NCBI GenBank assembly: GCA_038207625.1
Contig: JBBQZO010000005.1
Span: forward strand, 1-64,000
Origin: JBBQZO01 sp038207625
GTDB taxonomy: Bacteria; Pseudomonadota; Gammaproteobacteria; Burkholderiales; Burkholderiaceae_D
Length of the DNA stretch: 64,000 nucleotides
Direction of reading: 5' to 3'
Below are positions 43,747 to 53,220 of this stretch, one piece after another. Numbering within the stretch: the first letter of the stretch is position 1; each line of letters opens with the position of its first letter. The translations under genes and the position numbers were made by a program. The notes below the pieces were generated by a model, which was not told the DNA's origin, searched no databases, and saw only the letters and a list, made by a program, of their open reading frames with translations.

Positions 43747-43808
43747 GTCTCCACTATTCTCCTCCAAGAAAATAGTTTTAGCCCGCTTTCACCAGCGGGC
43801 TTTTTTTT
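43747..43808 (+). ncRNA. Candidate small regulatory RNA (about 62 nt)
   Basis: A promoter-like pair is followed by about 34 nt of single-stranded-looking sequence containing a pyrimidine run (CTCCACTATTCTCCTCC), then a perfect terminator hairpin GCCCGCTttcaccAGCGGGC (43781-43800) and eight T. No start codon with a ribosome site lies within. The CU-rich stretch is complementary to Shine-Dalgarno sequences, as in several Hfq-dependent RNAs. Exact 5' end is a guess. Confidence 0.5.
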
Positions 43809-44208
43809 GTCTGCAGCGCGTCTTCTTGCGCGTCGCGCGTTGCACCCTCGCACGGCAGAACCGACTGACCGATGCGCACCGGCGGTCACATGGGCGGCAC
43901 AATGCGGCGCCACAGGCAAGGCCTCGCTTGCCACCATTGTGCTGATTTGCAGGGTTAAGTCCCGCAGGAAATAGTTTCATTGGCAACAACACATTCTTTG
44001 CGCTGTGTCATAGCCTGGACACATTCACTCCCTATACTTCATACATCTGCCATACATGCAACCGATATGCGTGATCGCAGCCAGGTGTGTCGACCGTCAT
44101 TACGGCGGCACACCAACCATATTTCCTGCCCGCGCGTGAACATCGCGTGCTTGCAGTTTGCCAAGACGCGGCGATGTTGCGCGCCGCGTGGATCAGTTTT
44201 GGGTTTGT

Positions 44209-44238
44209 GCCCGCTCTCGTTAGCGGGCATTTTTTTTT
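44209..44238 (+). terminator. Strong rho-independent terminator of unassigned transcript
   Basis: GCCCGCT-ctcgtt-AGCGGGC (44209-44228) is followed by A and ten T. The arms are the same as those of the terminator at 43781-43800. Confidence 0.85.
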
Positions 44239-44394
44239 TGCTCGATCGTGAAATCTTTGCGCAATCTCGGAACTTTTTTACCCGCTATTTAATCTACATC
44301 AAGACGCGCTGCCGAACCGCTTGCACGGCAGCGTATCTTGACTATGATGAATATCCGGGTGTGAATTTTCCCTCCAGCGAACTTGGGAGCAGTG

Positions 44395-44718
44395 ATGGAT
44401 CCAACTTTCCTTGAACCAACATCGAGCAACGAGCAACATGCACATTTACACCGCCGTCTTAATGACGAGCAACCGGCCCGGCTGATCTTGCAGGAGATTG
44501 ATGCCGGCACCGTCATCGACCACACCGACGCCGACAGCCAGACCTGCGAAATCATCACCTTTGGCAGCGTGCGCGAGACTTGCCCGAAGTGTCAGGACAG
44601 TCACCTGAAACTGGTTTTGCGCCAACAAAATGTGCGTCTAGCCCACCTATTCTGCCCCACCTGCGCCAGCTGTTTTGATGCCCACTACGCTGACGGCGCC
44701 GCAGCCCTGACGATCTGA
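44395..44718 (+). CDS. Small protein with two CxxC pairs (zinc-ribbon-like)
   Basis: A 107-residue protein. GGGAGCAGTG precedes ATG 44395. Polar N-terminal half, then ETCPKCQDSHLKLVL and LAHLFCPTCASCFDAHY, giving CxxC pairs that would coordinate one zinc. No DNA-binding domain recognised. Function unknown. Confidence 0.75.
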   Translation: MDPTFLEPTSSNEQHAHLHRRLNDEQPARLILQEIDAGTVIDHTDADSQTCEIITFGSVRETCPKCQDSHLKLVLRQQNVRLAHLFCPTCASCFDAHYADGAAALTI

Positions 44719-44773
44719 ACCAACTCCCCGGCAACGGGCCGGCCCAGTCCGGTGCCGCGGGTGTCGCCGATAT

Positions 44774-45211
44774 ATGGCGATCATGGTATTGTTGCGTCCC
44801 CTACGCCCCTCCACACCACTTATGCGCGCGCTGTATTCTTTCATCGTTCTCGATCAAAAATTTCGACTGCTACGCCATCGCTGCGCCTACGCGATGTTTC
44901 TGGCGATCATAGTGATCGGCTCGATCCCGGGCGCGCGCAGCGATATCGCCGAAATCGGCTCTGGCCTGGTGTTGCACTCGGTGGCCTACGCAACCATCGC
45001 CTTCCTGCTGTTTACCGGTAGCCACGCCAGTCCCCCTCGACGTGCACTCAAAGCGGTATTGACGGTAGCGGCGATGGGCGCCATTGACGAGTTCATCCAA
45101 ACTTTCCTGCCGTATCGCCACGGCGCGGTACTCGACTGGCTGGTCGACTGCAACGCGGCGCTGCTGATGTCGGCCCTGCTGTGGAGCATCTGGCCCAAAC
45201 GCGGCCAATAA
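44774..45211 (+). CDS. VanZ-like membrane protein
   Basis: A 145-residue protein with four hydrophobic segments and the VanZ-family phrases GSIPGARSDIAEIGSGLVLHSVAYATIAFLLF and GAIDEFIQTFLPYRHGAVLDWLVDCNAALLMSALLW. The start at 44774 is one of two candidates (the other is ATG 44822, MRALYSF). VanZ homologues are linked to glycopeptide tolerance in some bacteria, but here the role is unknown. Confidence 0.82.
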   Translation: MAIMVLLRPLRPSTPLMRALYSFIVLDQKFRLLRHRCAYAMFLAIIVIGSIPGARSDIAEIGSGLVLHSVAYATIAFLLFTGSHASPPRRALKAVLTVAAMGAIDEFIQTFLPYRHGAVLDWLVDCNAALLMSALLWSIWPKRGQ

Positions 45212-45227
45212 ACAGCTGGGCGCTGAT

Positions 45228-45518
45228 TCAAACCGTATCATCGTCCAGATCGAACTCAAACTGTTGTTGCAGTCCGTTGCTTCTGCAGGCAACCCGCTTG
45301 AGCAGGATCTTGGCGTGGTGGCGACTAAACGTCATGGCCGCTGTGCCTGTCATCTTTTCAACGTTGGCGCGCATTTCGGCCATCTGCTCGATGCGCGCCT
45401 GGCGCGCCAAGCCATGCAATGCCTGGCGCAGCACGTATTGTTCGCGCGTACTCATCCCCTCCCCTTGCGTGGCGTGAATCAAGTCTTCGATTATTTTCTC
45501 AGTTGAGCTAATTTGCAT
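45228..45518 (-). CDS. Hypothetical small protein (96 aa)
   Basis: TTAGGAAAAAGAC precedes ATG 45518. The product MQISSTEKIIEDLIHATQGEGMS... is soluble and charged, with two amphipathic helical stretches (LRQALHGLARQARIEQMAEMRANVEKM) and an acidic end (FEFDLDDDTV). Convergent with the VanZ gene. Family unknown. Confidence 0.7.
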   Translation of the reverse strand: MQISSTEKIIEDLIHATQGEGMSTREQYVLRQALHGLARQARIEQMAEMRANVEKMTGTAAMTFSRHHAKILLKRVACRSNGLQQQFEFDLDDDTV

Positions 45519-45831
45519 GTCTTTTTCCTAAGTCGTTACCAGGAAAAATTATTGCTGAATCGGATATCCCCATTCTTGAGATATATCAACGGATACCTCG
45601 CTACCGCATCAGGAAACTGGTGGCCGGTGAATTGTTGCGCATAGTGCACGCGCGGGCCGCGAAAGACAAACTTTTCAAGCGCTGCCTTGATCTGGCTCAG
45701 TCCATGCCCAGCCCACGCGGAACGTCGCGTCCACAACGGCATTCCCATGCTGATGCACTTGGCACGTCGTTTGTTATGATCATTGGTACAAGCATCGCTA
45801 GTCCCCGTAGCGCTGCCGCAGGGAGTCCATC
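45519..45831. other. Intergenic region, nothing firmly recognised
   Basis: A 70-codon minus-strand frame (45536-45748) is open here but has no ribosome site and unconvincing composition. The region should contain promoters for the minus-strand gene ending at 45228 and the plus-strand lipoprotein at 45832. Confidence 0.5.
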
Positions 45832-46218
45832 ATGGAACGCACAATACCAACCGGCTTATTGCTCGCTATGTGTTTCGGCACGCTGACAGCGTGTAGCTCG
45901 ACCGACATAAACCGGGGCGGGGCGATGTCATCGAGCTCGACCATGGATAGCGCGATGCCATCCTCCCAAAGCACGACGGGCGTGGTGCAGCAAATCGAGC
46001 AGGTGGCGCCCCAGAAGGCTGGCGTCGGTGCCGGCAGCGTCGCCAGCACCGACGTTGGTGGCACCGCACCCGCCTCGACCAGCACGGCCGACAGGATTTA
46101 CCGCATCACCGTGCGTCTCGACGACGGCAGCAACCAGGTCGTCACCCAGCAGATCGCGCCGGATTTCCATAGCGGCGAGCGGATACGCATCGTGAACGGC
46201 GTCGCGCAGCGTTACTAG
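45832..46218 (+). CDS. Lipoprotein with SlyB-like C-terminus
   Basis: A 128-residue protein: signal peptide with lipobox LTAC (LLLAMCFGTLTACSSTD), a Ser/Ala/Gly-rich middle, then YRITVRLDDGSNQVVTQQ and GERIRIVNGVAQRY, which match the end of SlyB/PcP outer-membrane lipoproteins. The glycine-zipper segment of true SlyB is absent. Function unknown. Confidence 0.72.
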   Translation: MERTIPTGLLLAMCFGTLTACSSTDINRGGAMSSSSTMDSAMPSSQSTTGVVQQIEQVAPQKAGVGAGSVASTDVGGTAPASTSTADRIYRITVRLDDGSNQVVTQQIAPDFHSGERIRIVNGVAQRY

Positions 46219-46581
46219 GGCAGGCGGCGCGGCTGGCGTCAGTGGACTTGCGAGATCGGTCAGCAGATTTGCCCGATTTATCGGTAGACTTGCTCAACCT
46301 GCTAACCTTGTTGCAGGAACAGTGCTGGCAAGCCGTTTCCGATGGCAATGCATCGTGTGCCGCAGGGAAAGTCGGTCGGTGCAATGAAAGCGCCCGCCGC
46401 TGGTCCAACTCGCCAGCCGAGGGTGCTGGAGACGTCGCCCGGACAACGCGGCGGCGCGGCGGCGCGGCGGAGACACATACCGCAGACCGCCCGCACTTGC
46501 TGAGCATCATAGGGCAATGCGCGCATCTTGCGCCCGTGCCGCGACCCGGCGCAGGGTACGGCACGGCGCGGCATCGACGCG
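46219..46581. other. Intergenic region, nothing recognised
   Basis: Starts with short imperfect repeats (about 46240-46300). Open frames on both strands lack ribosome sites and family resemblance. No hairpin terminator was fixed for the convergent genes. Confidence 0.5.
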
Positions 46582-48084
46582 CTACTTGGTCAGCTCGACC
46601 ATCACCGCCGTATACATTTCCAGATTCAGCAGCAGCTGTTTGCGCGTGATGAACTCATGTTCCGAATGCCCCGTATAAACCGTGTGCGGCATGCCCGGCC
46701 CGAAACTGACCGCATTCGGAAACAGGCGCGAGTTGGTCGAGCCACCGATCGACACCGGCTGCGCATCCTTCACGCCGGTGAAGTGGGAAAACACCGACAA
46801 CAGCGTAGCGACCTGCGGCGCACTGGTTTGCACCCACGGCTCGCCGATCACGACCTTGATATCGGCCAGCGCCAGCCGGCGCGCCTGCCACTGCGCCAGC
46901 GCCGCGTTCACTTCGCTGGTCAACTGGGCACTGCTCTTGCCTTGCGGGCGGCGCAGATTGATGTTCAGCGTCAGGCCGGCGGCGCCCTGCTTGATGACGG
47001 TCGGTGCGAACGTCATCGGACCCATGAAACTGTCGCGATAGGCGATCACGCCGAACTGTTCACCGTACAGTCCGGTGCCGATCATGTCGTTCAAAAAATT
47101 GACCAAGGCGCCGGCCGTGGTGTTGCTCCACGCAGTGACCTTGAGCGCGTCGGCCAGCATGCTGATCGCGTTCACTCCATCCTCCGGCTTGGACGAATGG
47201 GCCGACACGCCCAGCGCCGTCACCGTCAGGCGCTGCTGCTGGCGCTGAAACTGGTAGTGCATGCCGGTTTGCGCGCCGGCGCGCTGGCGGATCTGTGCCT
47301 CCAGCGCCGCATCGGCGTTGTCGATCGTGGCGCTGGCGTCCTCGGGAATCTGGCTGCCGAAGAAGCCGCCCGCAAAACTGACCAGGCTGGGCTGACCGGC
47401 CGCCACTTGCGCGGGCTGGGTCGGCACCGTCACGCTGACCGAGCCCCAGCCCTTTTCGGCCGTCACCACCGGGTACTCGGCGTCGAGCGTGATATTCATT
47501 GGCGGCGCCGGATGGGTCTTCAAGAAACGCTCCAACGGCGCCCAGTCCGATTCTTCGGCCAGGTAGACGTACAACTCAAGGCGCTTGTTCAGGCCCAGCT
47601 TCCTATCCTTGATCGCCTTCATCGCGAACAGCGCGGTGGCGATCGGCCCCTTGTCATCCTCGGTGCCGCGCCCGATCAAACGCCCCGGCTCGCTGCTTGC
47701 GTCAAGTTCGAACGGCGACTTGGCCCACTTGGCCGGATTGACCGGCTGCACGTCGCCGTGCGTGATGATGCCCACCCGTTCACTGCCCGTGCCCAGCCCG
47801 ATCACCACCACGTAGCCGTAGTCGGTGTAGTCAAAACCAAGCCGGGCCGCCTCCGTCTTGAGCAGTTGTTTGAAACCCAGATGGGCGGGGCTGGCCTCGA
47901 AGGCGACAGCCGGATTGGCCACCGTATTGAAGCTGACCATCTTGGCCAGGCTGTCGAGCAGTGCGCCCTGATAGGTGTCGAGCGCGTAGCGTGCCGTGTC
48001 GATGGCCAGCGCGCTGGGCGCCGGATTGGCCGCCTGCACGGCAACGGGAAACAGCAGACAGGCAAGCGCGATTTTTCTGAGCAT
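46582..48084 (-). CDS. Secreted M20-family dipeptidase/metallopeptidase
   Basis: A 500-residue exported hydrolase. Signal peptide (MLRKIALACLLFPVAVQAA). Metal ligands: THGDVQPVN (H-G-D), GRGTEDDKGP (D), YLAEESDWAP (EE), and a late H in YTGHSEHEF. Lid-domain phrase VSAHSSKPEDGVNA. Resembles PepV-type zinc dipeptidases but with a signal peptide. ATG 48084 opens the signal sequence, and no upstream extension is needed. Standalone, divergent from phoD. Confidence 0.88.
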   Translation of the reverse strand: MLRKIALACLLFPVAVQAANPAPSALAIDTARYALDTYQGALLDSLAKMVSFNTVANPAVAFEASPAHLGFKQLLKTEAARLGFDYTDYGYVVVIGLGTGSERVGIITHGDVQPVNPAKWAKSPFELDASSEPGRLIGRGTEDDKGPIATALFAMKAIKDRKLGLNKRLELYVYLAEESDWAPLERFLKTHPAPPMNITLDAEYPVVTAEKGWGSVSVTVPTQPAQVAAGQPSLVSFAGGFFGSQIPEDASATIDNADAALEAQIRQRAGAQTGMHYQFQRQQQRLTVTALGVSAHSSKPEDGVNAISMLADALKVTAWSNTTAGALVNFLNDMIGTGLYGEQFGVIAYRDSFMGPMTFAPTVIKQGAAGLTLNINLRRPQGKSSAQLTSEVNAALAQWQARRLALADIKVVIGEPWVQTSAPQVATLLSVFSHFTGVKDAQPVSIGGSTNSRLFPNAVSFGPGMPHTVYTGHSEHEFITRKQLLLNLEMYTAVMVELTK

Positions 48085-48442
48085 GGCAAAATAATCCGTA
48101 GAAGCGCGTGGTGATCGCCTGGCCTTCACGCCGGATCGACCACGCAGTAGATTGACGGGCGGCGCAACATCGCACCAACACCCGCGCCGAGGCCGGCGCA
48201 CAGGCGGGCCGAGTCTATCACAGGGGCCGCCGGCCGGCGCCAGGCGCCCGTGGCGCGATTGAACAAGTGCGCTGGCACATAAGCGCAATACCGCGGCCGG
48301 CCGGCTCTCTAAGCTATCCGAAAAACCCACGCCGACAGGCGGCGCGCGCTCCACAAGGGCAAGCCGCCGTCCTGTCGCACGCAGGGAAACACGTCGGCGC
48401 GTACGCGCCGGGAGACAGGCTTACCCATCATTTGAGACCACC
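48085..48442. other. Intergenic region between divergent M20 and PhoD genes
   Basis: No gene. GC-rich with several short inverted repeats. Must contain both promoters. A Pho box was looked for upstream of phoD and none was recognised. Confidence 0.5.
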
Positions 48443-50230
48443 ATGGATCGTCGGAGATTTATACGTAGCGCGATGTACTTTACCGTCGCCAGTGCCACCC
48501 TGACCCTGTCCGCCTGCGGCAGCGGTGACGCGTCGGTTCCTCAGGACAGCTTCAGCTTCCCGCTTGGCGTGGCCAGCGGCGATCCGAAGGAAGGCAGCGT
48601 CGTATTCTGGACCCGCTGCGTGGGCAGCAAAGGCCAGGACAGCATTCCGCTGCGTCTGGACGTGTCCACCAGCAGCAAGTTCGACACCGTCGTGGCCGTC
48701 GTCAATCTGATGGCGGTGCGCAAGTACGACTTCACCGTGCGCGCCAAGGTGCTCAACTTGCAGCCGGGCACCCAATACTACGACCGCTTCGTCGCCGGCC
48801 AGGACGTCAGCGTGGTCGGCCAGAGCAAGACCGCGCCGGCCGCCGCATCGACCCCGGCCCAGTTGCGCTTCGCCTGGCTGACCTGCCAGGACTGGTCGAT
48901 CAACCACTGGGCGGCAATGGAATCGCTGGCCACAGAAGACATTGACTTCATGGTCCACCTGGGCGATTACATCTACGAAACCGTGGGCGCGTCGTTCCAG
49001 AGCGGCCAGGCCGAGCCGGCCCACACCCGCATCACGCTGCCCAACGGCTTGCCGCAGCAGGGCGGCGGCAGCGGCATCTACGCCAATTCGCTGGAAGACT
49101 ACCGCACGCTGTACCGCACCTACCGCGGCGACGCGCGCCTGCAGGAACTGCACCGCAAGTTCCCGATGATCGCCATCTGGGACGATCACGAATTCTCCGA
49201 CGACTGCTGGCAGGATCATCAGACTTACAGCAACGAGAACAAGCAGGAAACGAGCCGTCGGCGCAACGCCAACCAGGCTTGGGCCGAGTACATGCCGATC
49301 GACTTCGGTGACCTTTCGTTCGACCTCGATAACGCCGCTTACGACAACATCCGCATCTACCGCGACTTCAAGTTCGGCACCCTGATGCACCTGGTCATGA
49401 CCGACGAGCGCCTGTACCGCGACGACCATCCGGTCGACGAAGCGGCCGTGGCGCTGTCGCTCGGGCACGATCCCATGGCGGGCAACGACGGCATCGGTGC
49501 ACGCTACTTCGTGCCGGACCAGATCCTCAAGCAATTCGAAGGGCTCGACACCATCGTGCTGAAACACAGCCCCAGCATCTTGGGCACCACCCAGACGCAA
49601 TGGTGGAAAGACACGCTCAAAGGCGCCAGCGCCAGCTGGAAAGTGTGGGGCAACGAAGTGACGCTCAACCGCATGTGGATTGACTTGCGCACTGCAGCGC
49701 CGCCACCTTACAACCAGCGCTACATCGTCAACGCCGACGCATGGGACGGCTATCCGGCCCACCGCGCCGACCTGATGGGTTACCTGAAGGCGCAGTCGAT
49801 CAAGAACGTCGTCGCCATCACCGGCGACCTGCATGCCTTCCAATGCGGCGTGATCCGCGACAATCCCGACCCGGCCATCGGTACCCCGGTGGCGGTCGAC
49901 TTTGTCGCCGCCGGCATCAGCAGCAGCTCGTTCTACCAGTATCTGAAAGCGGGCGCCGGCAGCACGCCGCTGGCCGGTCTGGTGGCAACGCCAGCCACCT
50001 TTGACGGCGTGATCCGCGCACACAATCCGGACTTCGCCTATGTCGATCATGACGCCCAGGGTTATGCCGTGGCGACCGTCACGGCGAGCGCCTTCACGGT
50101 GATGTTCAACAAGGTCAAGCCGCTCAATGCCGACGGCAGCAAGCCGGTCGCGCCACTGCTGCAAAAGCGCACCCGCATCACCTTGCAACTGGGCTCGACC
50201 ACGCCGGTAGTGGAAGACAACGTCGCGTAA
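48443..50230 (+). CDS. phoD: Alkaline phosphatase D (PhoD family) lipoprotein
   Basis: A 595-residue secreted phosphodiesterase/phosphatase. The N-terminus MDRRRFIRSAMYFTVASA combines a Tat-like RRRF with a possible lipobox LSACGS. Catalytic motifs: VVFWTRC, CQDWSI, VHLGDYIYE, WDDHEFSDD, and a C-terminal ITGDLHAFQCG. Hydrolyses phosphodiesters and phosphate esters using Fe/Ca in relatives. A strong terminator follows. Phosphate-starvation control is expected but no Pho box was seen. Confidence 0.9.
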   Translation: MDRRRFIRSAMYFTVASATLTLSACGSGDASVPQDSFSFPLGVASGDPKEGSVVFWTRCVGSKGQDSIPLRLDVSTSSKFDTVVAVVNLMAVRKYDFTVRAKVLNLQPGTQYYDRFVAGQDVSVVGQSKTAPAAASTPAQLRFAWLTCQDWSINHWAAMESLATEDIDFMVHLGDYIYETVGASFQSGQAEPAHTRITLPNGLPQQGGGSGIYANSLEDYRTLYRTYRGDARLQELHRKFPMIAIWDDHEFSDDCWQDHQTYSNENKQETSRRRNANQAWAEYMPIDFGDLSFDLDNAAYDNIRIYRDFKFGTLMHLVMTDERLYRDDHPVDEAAVALSLGHDPMAGNDGIGARYFVPDQILKQFEGLDTIVLKHSPSILGTTQTQWWKDTLKGASASWKVWGNEVTLNRMWIDLRTAAPPPYNQRYIVNADAWDGYPAHRADLMGYLKAQSIKNVVAITGDLHAFQCGVIRDNPDPAIGTPVAVDFVAAGISSSSFYQYLKAGAGSTPLAGLVATPATFDGVIRAHNPDFAYVDHDAQGYAVATVTASAFTVMFNKVKPLNADGSKPVAPLLQKRTRITLQLGSTTPVVEDNVA

Positions 50231-50251
50231 AGACGCGCGTCAAACTGTCAA

Positions 50252-50291
50252 ACAGGGCCGTTTGGCAATGCCAACGGCCCTGTTTTTTTTT
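50252..50291 (+). terminator. Rho-independent terminator of phoD
   Basis: ACAGGGCCGTTTGGC / GCCAACGGCCCTGT stem (50252-50282) is followed by nine T. Confidence 0.9.
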
Positions 50292-50343
50292 GCGCACAAA
50301 CCGCGGCGCCTCGCAGCGCGCCGCCGCACGATCCGACCCGCCA

Positions 50344-50730
50344 CTACGGCGTTTGATAACGCACCGTCACGTCGGTGCCAAAGCCGCTGTCGTCAGGCTG
50401 AAACACCATCCTTAGCTTGTCATCCTTGGACACGAACATGTTCGTCGCAACGGGCATCACCTCGGTTTCCGGCTGGCCCGCCACGTCCGCCATATAGCGG
50501 TTCTGCACTTTCGTGATACGCAAAGTCGCACCGTTGTCCAGAGTGTACGCTCCGCCGATATACAAAAACTCGTCCGGAGCGAGGTAGTACTTGGTGTGCG
50601 GAATATTTTCGATTTGCATCGATGCCGATGGTGTCACGGCCGCAGCGCTGGTGGCAATGACCGGCGCGGCGCTGGCCGACGAGACCAAAGCCAAACCACT
50701 CAGCAGTGAAGCGATAGTTGTTTTGCACAT
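50344..50730 (-). CDS. Hypothetical exported protein (128 aa)
   Basis: Signal peptide MCKTTIASLLSGLALVSSAS-A, then a beta-rich domain (NIPHTKYYLAPDEFLYIGGAYTLDNGATLRITKVQNRYMADVAG, TNMFVSKDDKLRMVFQPDDSGFG). ATG 50730. Similar short periplasmic proteins are common in the order but have no assigned family I recognise. Convergent with phoD. Confidence 0.75.
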   Translation of the reverse strand: MCKTTIASLLSGLALVSSASAAPVIATSAAAVTPSASMQIENIPHTKYYLAPDEFLYIGGAYTLDNGATLRITKVQNRYMADVAGQPETEVMPVATNMFVSKDDKLRMVFQPDDSGFGTDVTVRYQTP

Positions 50731-51273
50731 GATCAATCCTTACCGATTTTCGTTCAACAATCCGGACCATCGAACGTCTGGCGAACACCGCACGCCGACC
50801 GCCCGGCCCATGTTTCAACAGAAATCGTCATGACGCTTTGGAGGCCGCATGGCGATACTTTTAATGTAGTCCATGCTCAGCCAAGACGATAGAAAAAAGC
50901 GACCGTCGGCATCAAGGCCGGGACAGACGGCGGAATTTGGCACCTCAAATGCAGTGCCTCGCTGAGGCCTTGTCAGCGCGTCGCGGCGCACGCCGAAAGA
51001 TGCAAATAGGCATGCAAGGCGCATCGATCTGTGCCAGAATAGTTGCATGCACTTTATTCAAGAGCATCAAAAGAACACTGTGAACTTATCCACAATTTGC
51101 GTGCAGTCTGCGCATACCTGTCTGCCTGTGACATCCGGCGTACGCGCCTTCCCATTCCCCTGTTTTGCCACTGCACAGCAAGCACGTCTGAGCGCGCGCG
51201 CCGTGCCGCCAGCGTGCCGCATGCTCAGGACAGAAAACCCATTCCCAGCCTTACCCACAACCGAAAGTCCTTC
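50731..51273. other. Intergenic region before the flotillin-like gene
   Basis: No supported gene in 543 bp. A 76-codon plus-strand frame at 51047-51277 overlaps the start of the next gene and has poor composition. The tract is less GC-rich around 50840-50900 and 51040-51110, where promoters for both flanking genes are expected. Confidence 0.5.
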
Positions 51274-53220
51274 ATGACAAGCCTGTTTTCAAGCAGCGAT
51301 AGCGTGTCCGCCTTTGTCATACTTTTAGTCGTCCTGCTCGCCTGCGCCCTGCTCCTCAAACTGGCCGGCGTCGTCAAATATATTCCCAACGACCGCATCG
51401 GCGTCGTCGAAAAACTGTGGAGTTCGTCCGGCTCGGTGCAAAGCGGTTTGCTGGCCTTGCAAGGTGAAGCCGGCCTGCAAGCGGAACTGCGCCGTGGGGG
51501 CTTCCACTTCTTCGCGCCCTTCCAATTTCGCGTACACATCCACCCGATGGTGTCGGTCACGCAAGGAACCATCGCGTATGTATTCGCGCGCGACGGCATC
51601 GATCTGCCGGCCGGCCAGACGCTGGCCGACAACGCCGGCGTGGCCGATTTTCGCGACGTACGCGCCTTCCTGGTGGGCGGCGGACAAAAGGGGCCCCAGC
51701 GCAAGATCCTGCGCGAAGGCACCCACATCATCAACCCGGCGCTGTTTGTCGTGATGACGGGCGAGGCGACGTATTCGATGTCGCTCGACGTGCAGGAAAA
51801 ACTGTATTACGAGCAAATGCGCAGCGTGCTCGATGAGCGTAGCGGCTTTACCCCGGTCGTCATCAAGGAAGTGACCGGCTCGCATGATTCGGATCAGCTG
51901 GCGGTCGTCACCGTGCAGGACGGCCCCGGCCTGCTCAAGGACGAGCTGCTCGCGCCCGACGTGGGCGATAACCACAACGCGTTCCAGGAGCCGGAAAAAT
52001 TTCTCGCCGCCGGCGGACGACGCGGGCGCCAGGAGCGCGTGCTGGTCGAAGGCACTTACTTCATCAACCGCCTGTTTGCCACTGTCGAGTTCATCAAGAA
52101 AACGGTGATCCCGGTCGGCTTCGCCGGCGTCGTGGTGTCGTACACGGGACGCAAGGGCGACGACTTGTCGGGCATGGAATACAGCCACGGCGAACTCGTT
52201 GAGAGCGGCTGCCGCGGGGTCTGGCGCGATCCGCTGATGCCGGGCAAGTATGCCTTCAACACCTACGCCGGCAAGATCGAACTGGTCCCCACCACCAACT
52301 TCGTGCTGATGTGGCAGTCCGGCGCCAGCGGCTCGAACTTCGACGCCAACCTGCGCGAAATCACGCTCATCACCAAAGACGCGTTCGAGCCGCAATTGCC
52401 GCTGTCGGTGGTGGTGCACATCGACTACCGCAAGGCGCCGATGGTGGTGCAGCGCTTTGGCAACGTGGCCCAACTGGTCGAACAGACGCTCGACCCGATG
52501 GTGTCGTCCTACTTCAAAAACGTTTCGCAGACCAAGACCTTCATCGAGCTGATCCAGTCGCGCGCCGAGCTGCAGAGCAACGCCTCGGCCGAGATGAAGA
52601 TGCGCTTCCAGGCCTATTCGCTGGAGTTCCAGGAGGTGCTGATCGGCACGCCGAAACCGCAGGCGGGCGACACCAAGATCGAAAATATCATGGCCCAGCT
52701 GCGCGACCGCCAGATCGCGCGCGAGCAGGTTGAGACGTTCGCGCAAAAACAGATCGCCGCCGACAAGGAGCGCGAACTGAACGAGGCCGAACAGCGCGCC
52801 GCCAAACAGAAGGAGCTGACCGGCTCGCTGGTGGACATCTCGATCAAGGAAAACCAGGGCTCGGCCAACGTCAAGGCGGCCGAGAAAAAGCGCCAGGAAA
52901 TCGAGGCGCTGGCCCAGGGCGAAAAGTTCAAGCAGGAGATGGAGGGTTCCGGACGCGCATCGGCGATCCGCTCGGTGGGCGAGGCCGAGGCGGCCGCGAT
53001 CCACGCCAAGTCCGAAGCGATGCAGGGCGAAGGCGCCGACAAGCAACTGATGCAAACGGTAATGTTGCGTCTGGCCGAAGCGTTTGAAACGGCCAAGGTG
53101 CCGCTGGTGCCGCAGATCCAGCTCGGCGGCGGCGACAGCAACGCTTTCACCACTTTGATGAGCCTGATGGGTTCGCTGAAGGCGGGCGAGCTGGCCCAGT
53201 CGCTGAAGAGAGAAGCATAG
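51274..53220 (+). CDS. Flotillin-like SPFH-domain membrane protein
   Basis: A 648-residue protein: one N-terminal membrane segment (SVSAFVILLVVLLACALLLKLAG), an SPFH/band-7 domain (RIGVVEKLWSSSGSV... GGFHFFAPFQFRVHIHPMVSV, VIPVGFAGVVVSYTGRKGDDLSG), then a long Lys/Glu/Gln/Ala coiled coil (residues about 470-600). Found in membrane microdomains and stress responses. No NfeD gene is adjacent. A 472-bp repeat region separates it from the Cus operon. Confidence 0.88.
   Translation: MTSLFSSSDSVSAFVILLVVLLACALLLKLAGVVKYIPNDRIGVVEKLWSSSGSVQSGLLALQGEAGLQAELRRGGFHFFAPFQFRVHIHPMVSVTQGTIAYVFARDGIDLPAGQTLADNAGVADFRDVRAFLVGGGQKGPQRKILREGTHIINPALFVVMTGEATYSMSLDVQEKLYYEQMRSVLDERSGFTPVVIKEVTGSHDSDQLAVVTVQDGPGLLKDELLAPDVGDNHNAFQEPEKFLAAGGRRGRQERVLVEGTYFINRLFATVEFIKKTVIPVGFAGVVVSYTGRKGDDLSGMEYSHGELVESGCRGVWRDPLMPGKYAFNTYAGKIELVPTTNFVLMWQSGASGSNFDANLREITLITKDAFEPQLPLSVVVHIDYRKAPMVVQRFGNVAQLVEQTLDPMVSSYFKNVSQTKTFIELIQSRAELQSNASAEMKMRFQAYSLEFQEVLIGTPKPQAGDTKIENIMAQLRDRQIAREQVETFAQKQIAADKERELNEAEQRAAKQKELTGSLVDISIKENQGSANVKAAEKKRQEIEALAQGEKFKQEMEGSGRASAIRSVGEAEAAAIHAKSEAMQGEGADKQLMQTVMLRLAEAFETAKVPLVPQIQLGGGDSNAFTTLMSLMGSLKAGELAQSLKREA

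Larger units (their letters stand above)
43609..44394. other. Large gene-free region with two terminators
   Basis: No supported protein gene in 786 bp. It holds a likely small RNA gene (43747-43808, listed), a second strong terminator (44209-44238) of unknown transcript, and less GC-rich sequence than the neighbourhood around 43690-43780 and 43980-44060. The second terminator implies an uncharacterised transcript ending there. Confidence 0.65.

Noticed and set aside
45536..45748. 70-codon minus-strand gene (FVFRGPRVHYAQQFTGHQ...)
   Set aside because: No ribosome site and no recognisable family. Kept only as open sequence in the intergenic note.
46242..46649. Plus-strand gene with Asp-Leu repeats
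   Set aside because: Runs into the M20 peptidase antisense. Composition typical of non-coding GC-rich sequence.
46528..48114. Long plus-strand frame opposite the M20 peptidase
   Set aside because: Shadow of the peptidase. No start context or domain.
48085..48442. Pho box upstream of phoD
   Set aside because: No pair of CTGTCAT-type 7-mers at the expected spacing was found.
51047..51277. Small plus-strand gene before the flotillin-like gene
   Set aside because: Overlaps the start of the SPFH gene and has no ribosome site or hydrophobic feature.
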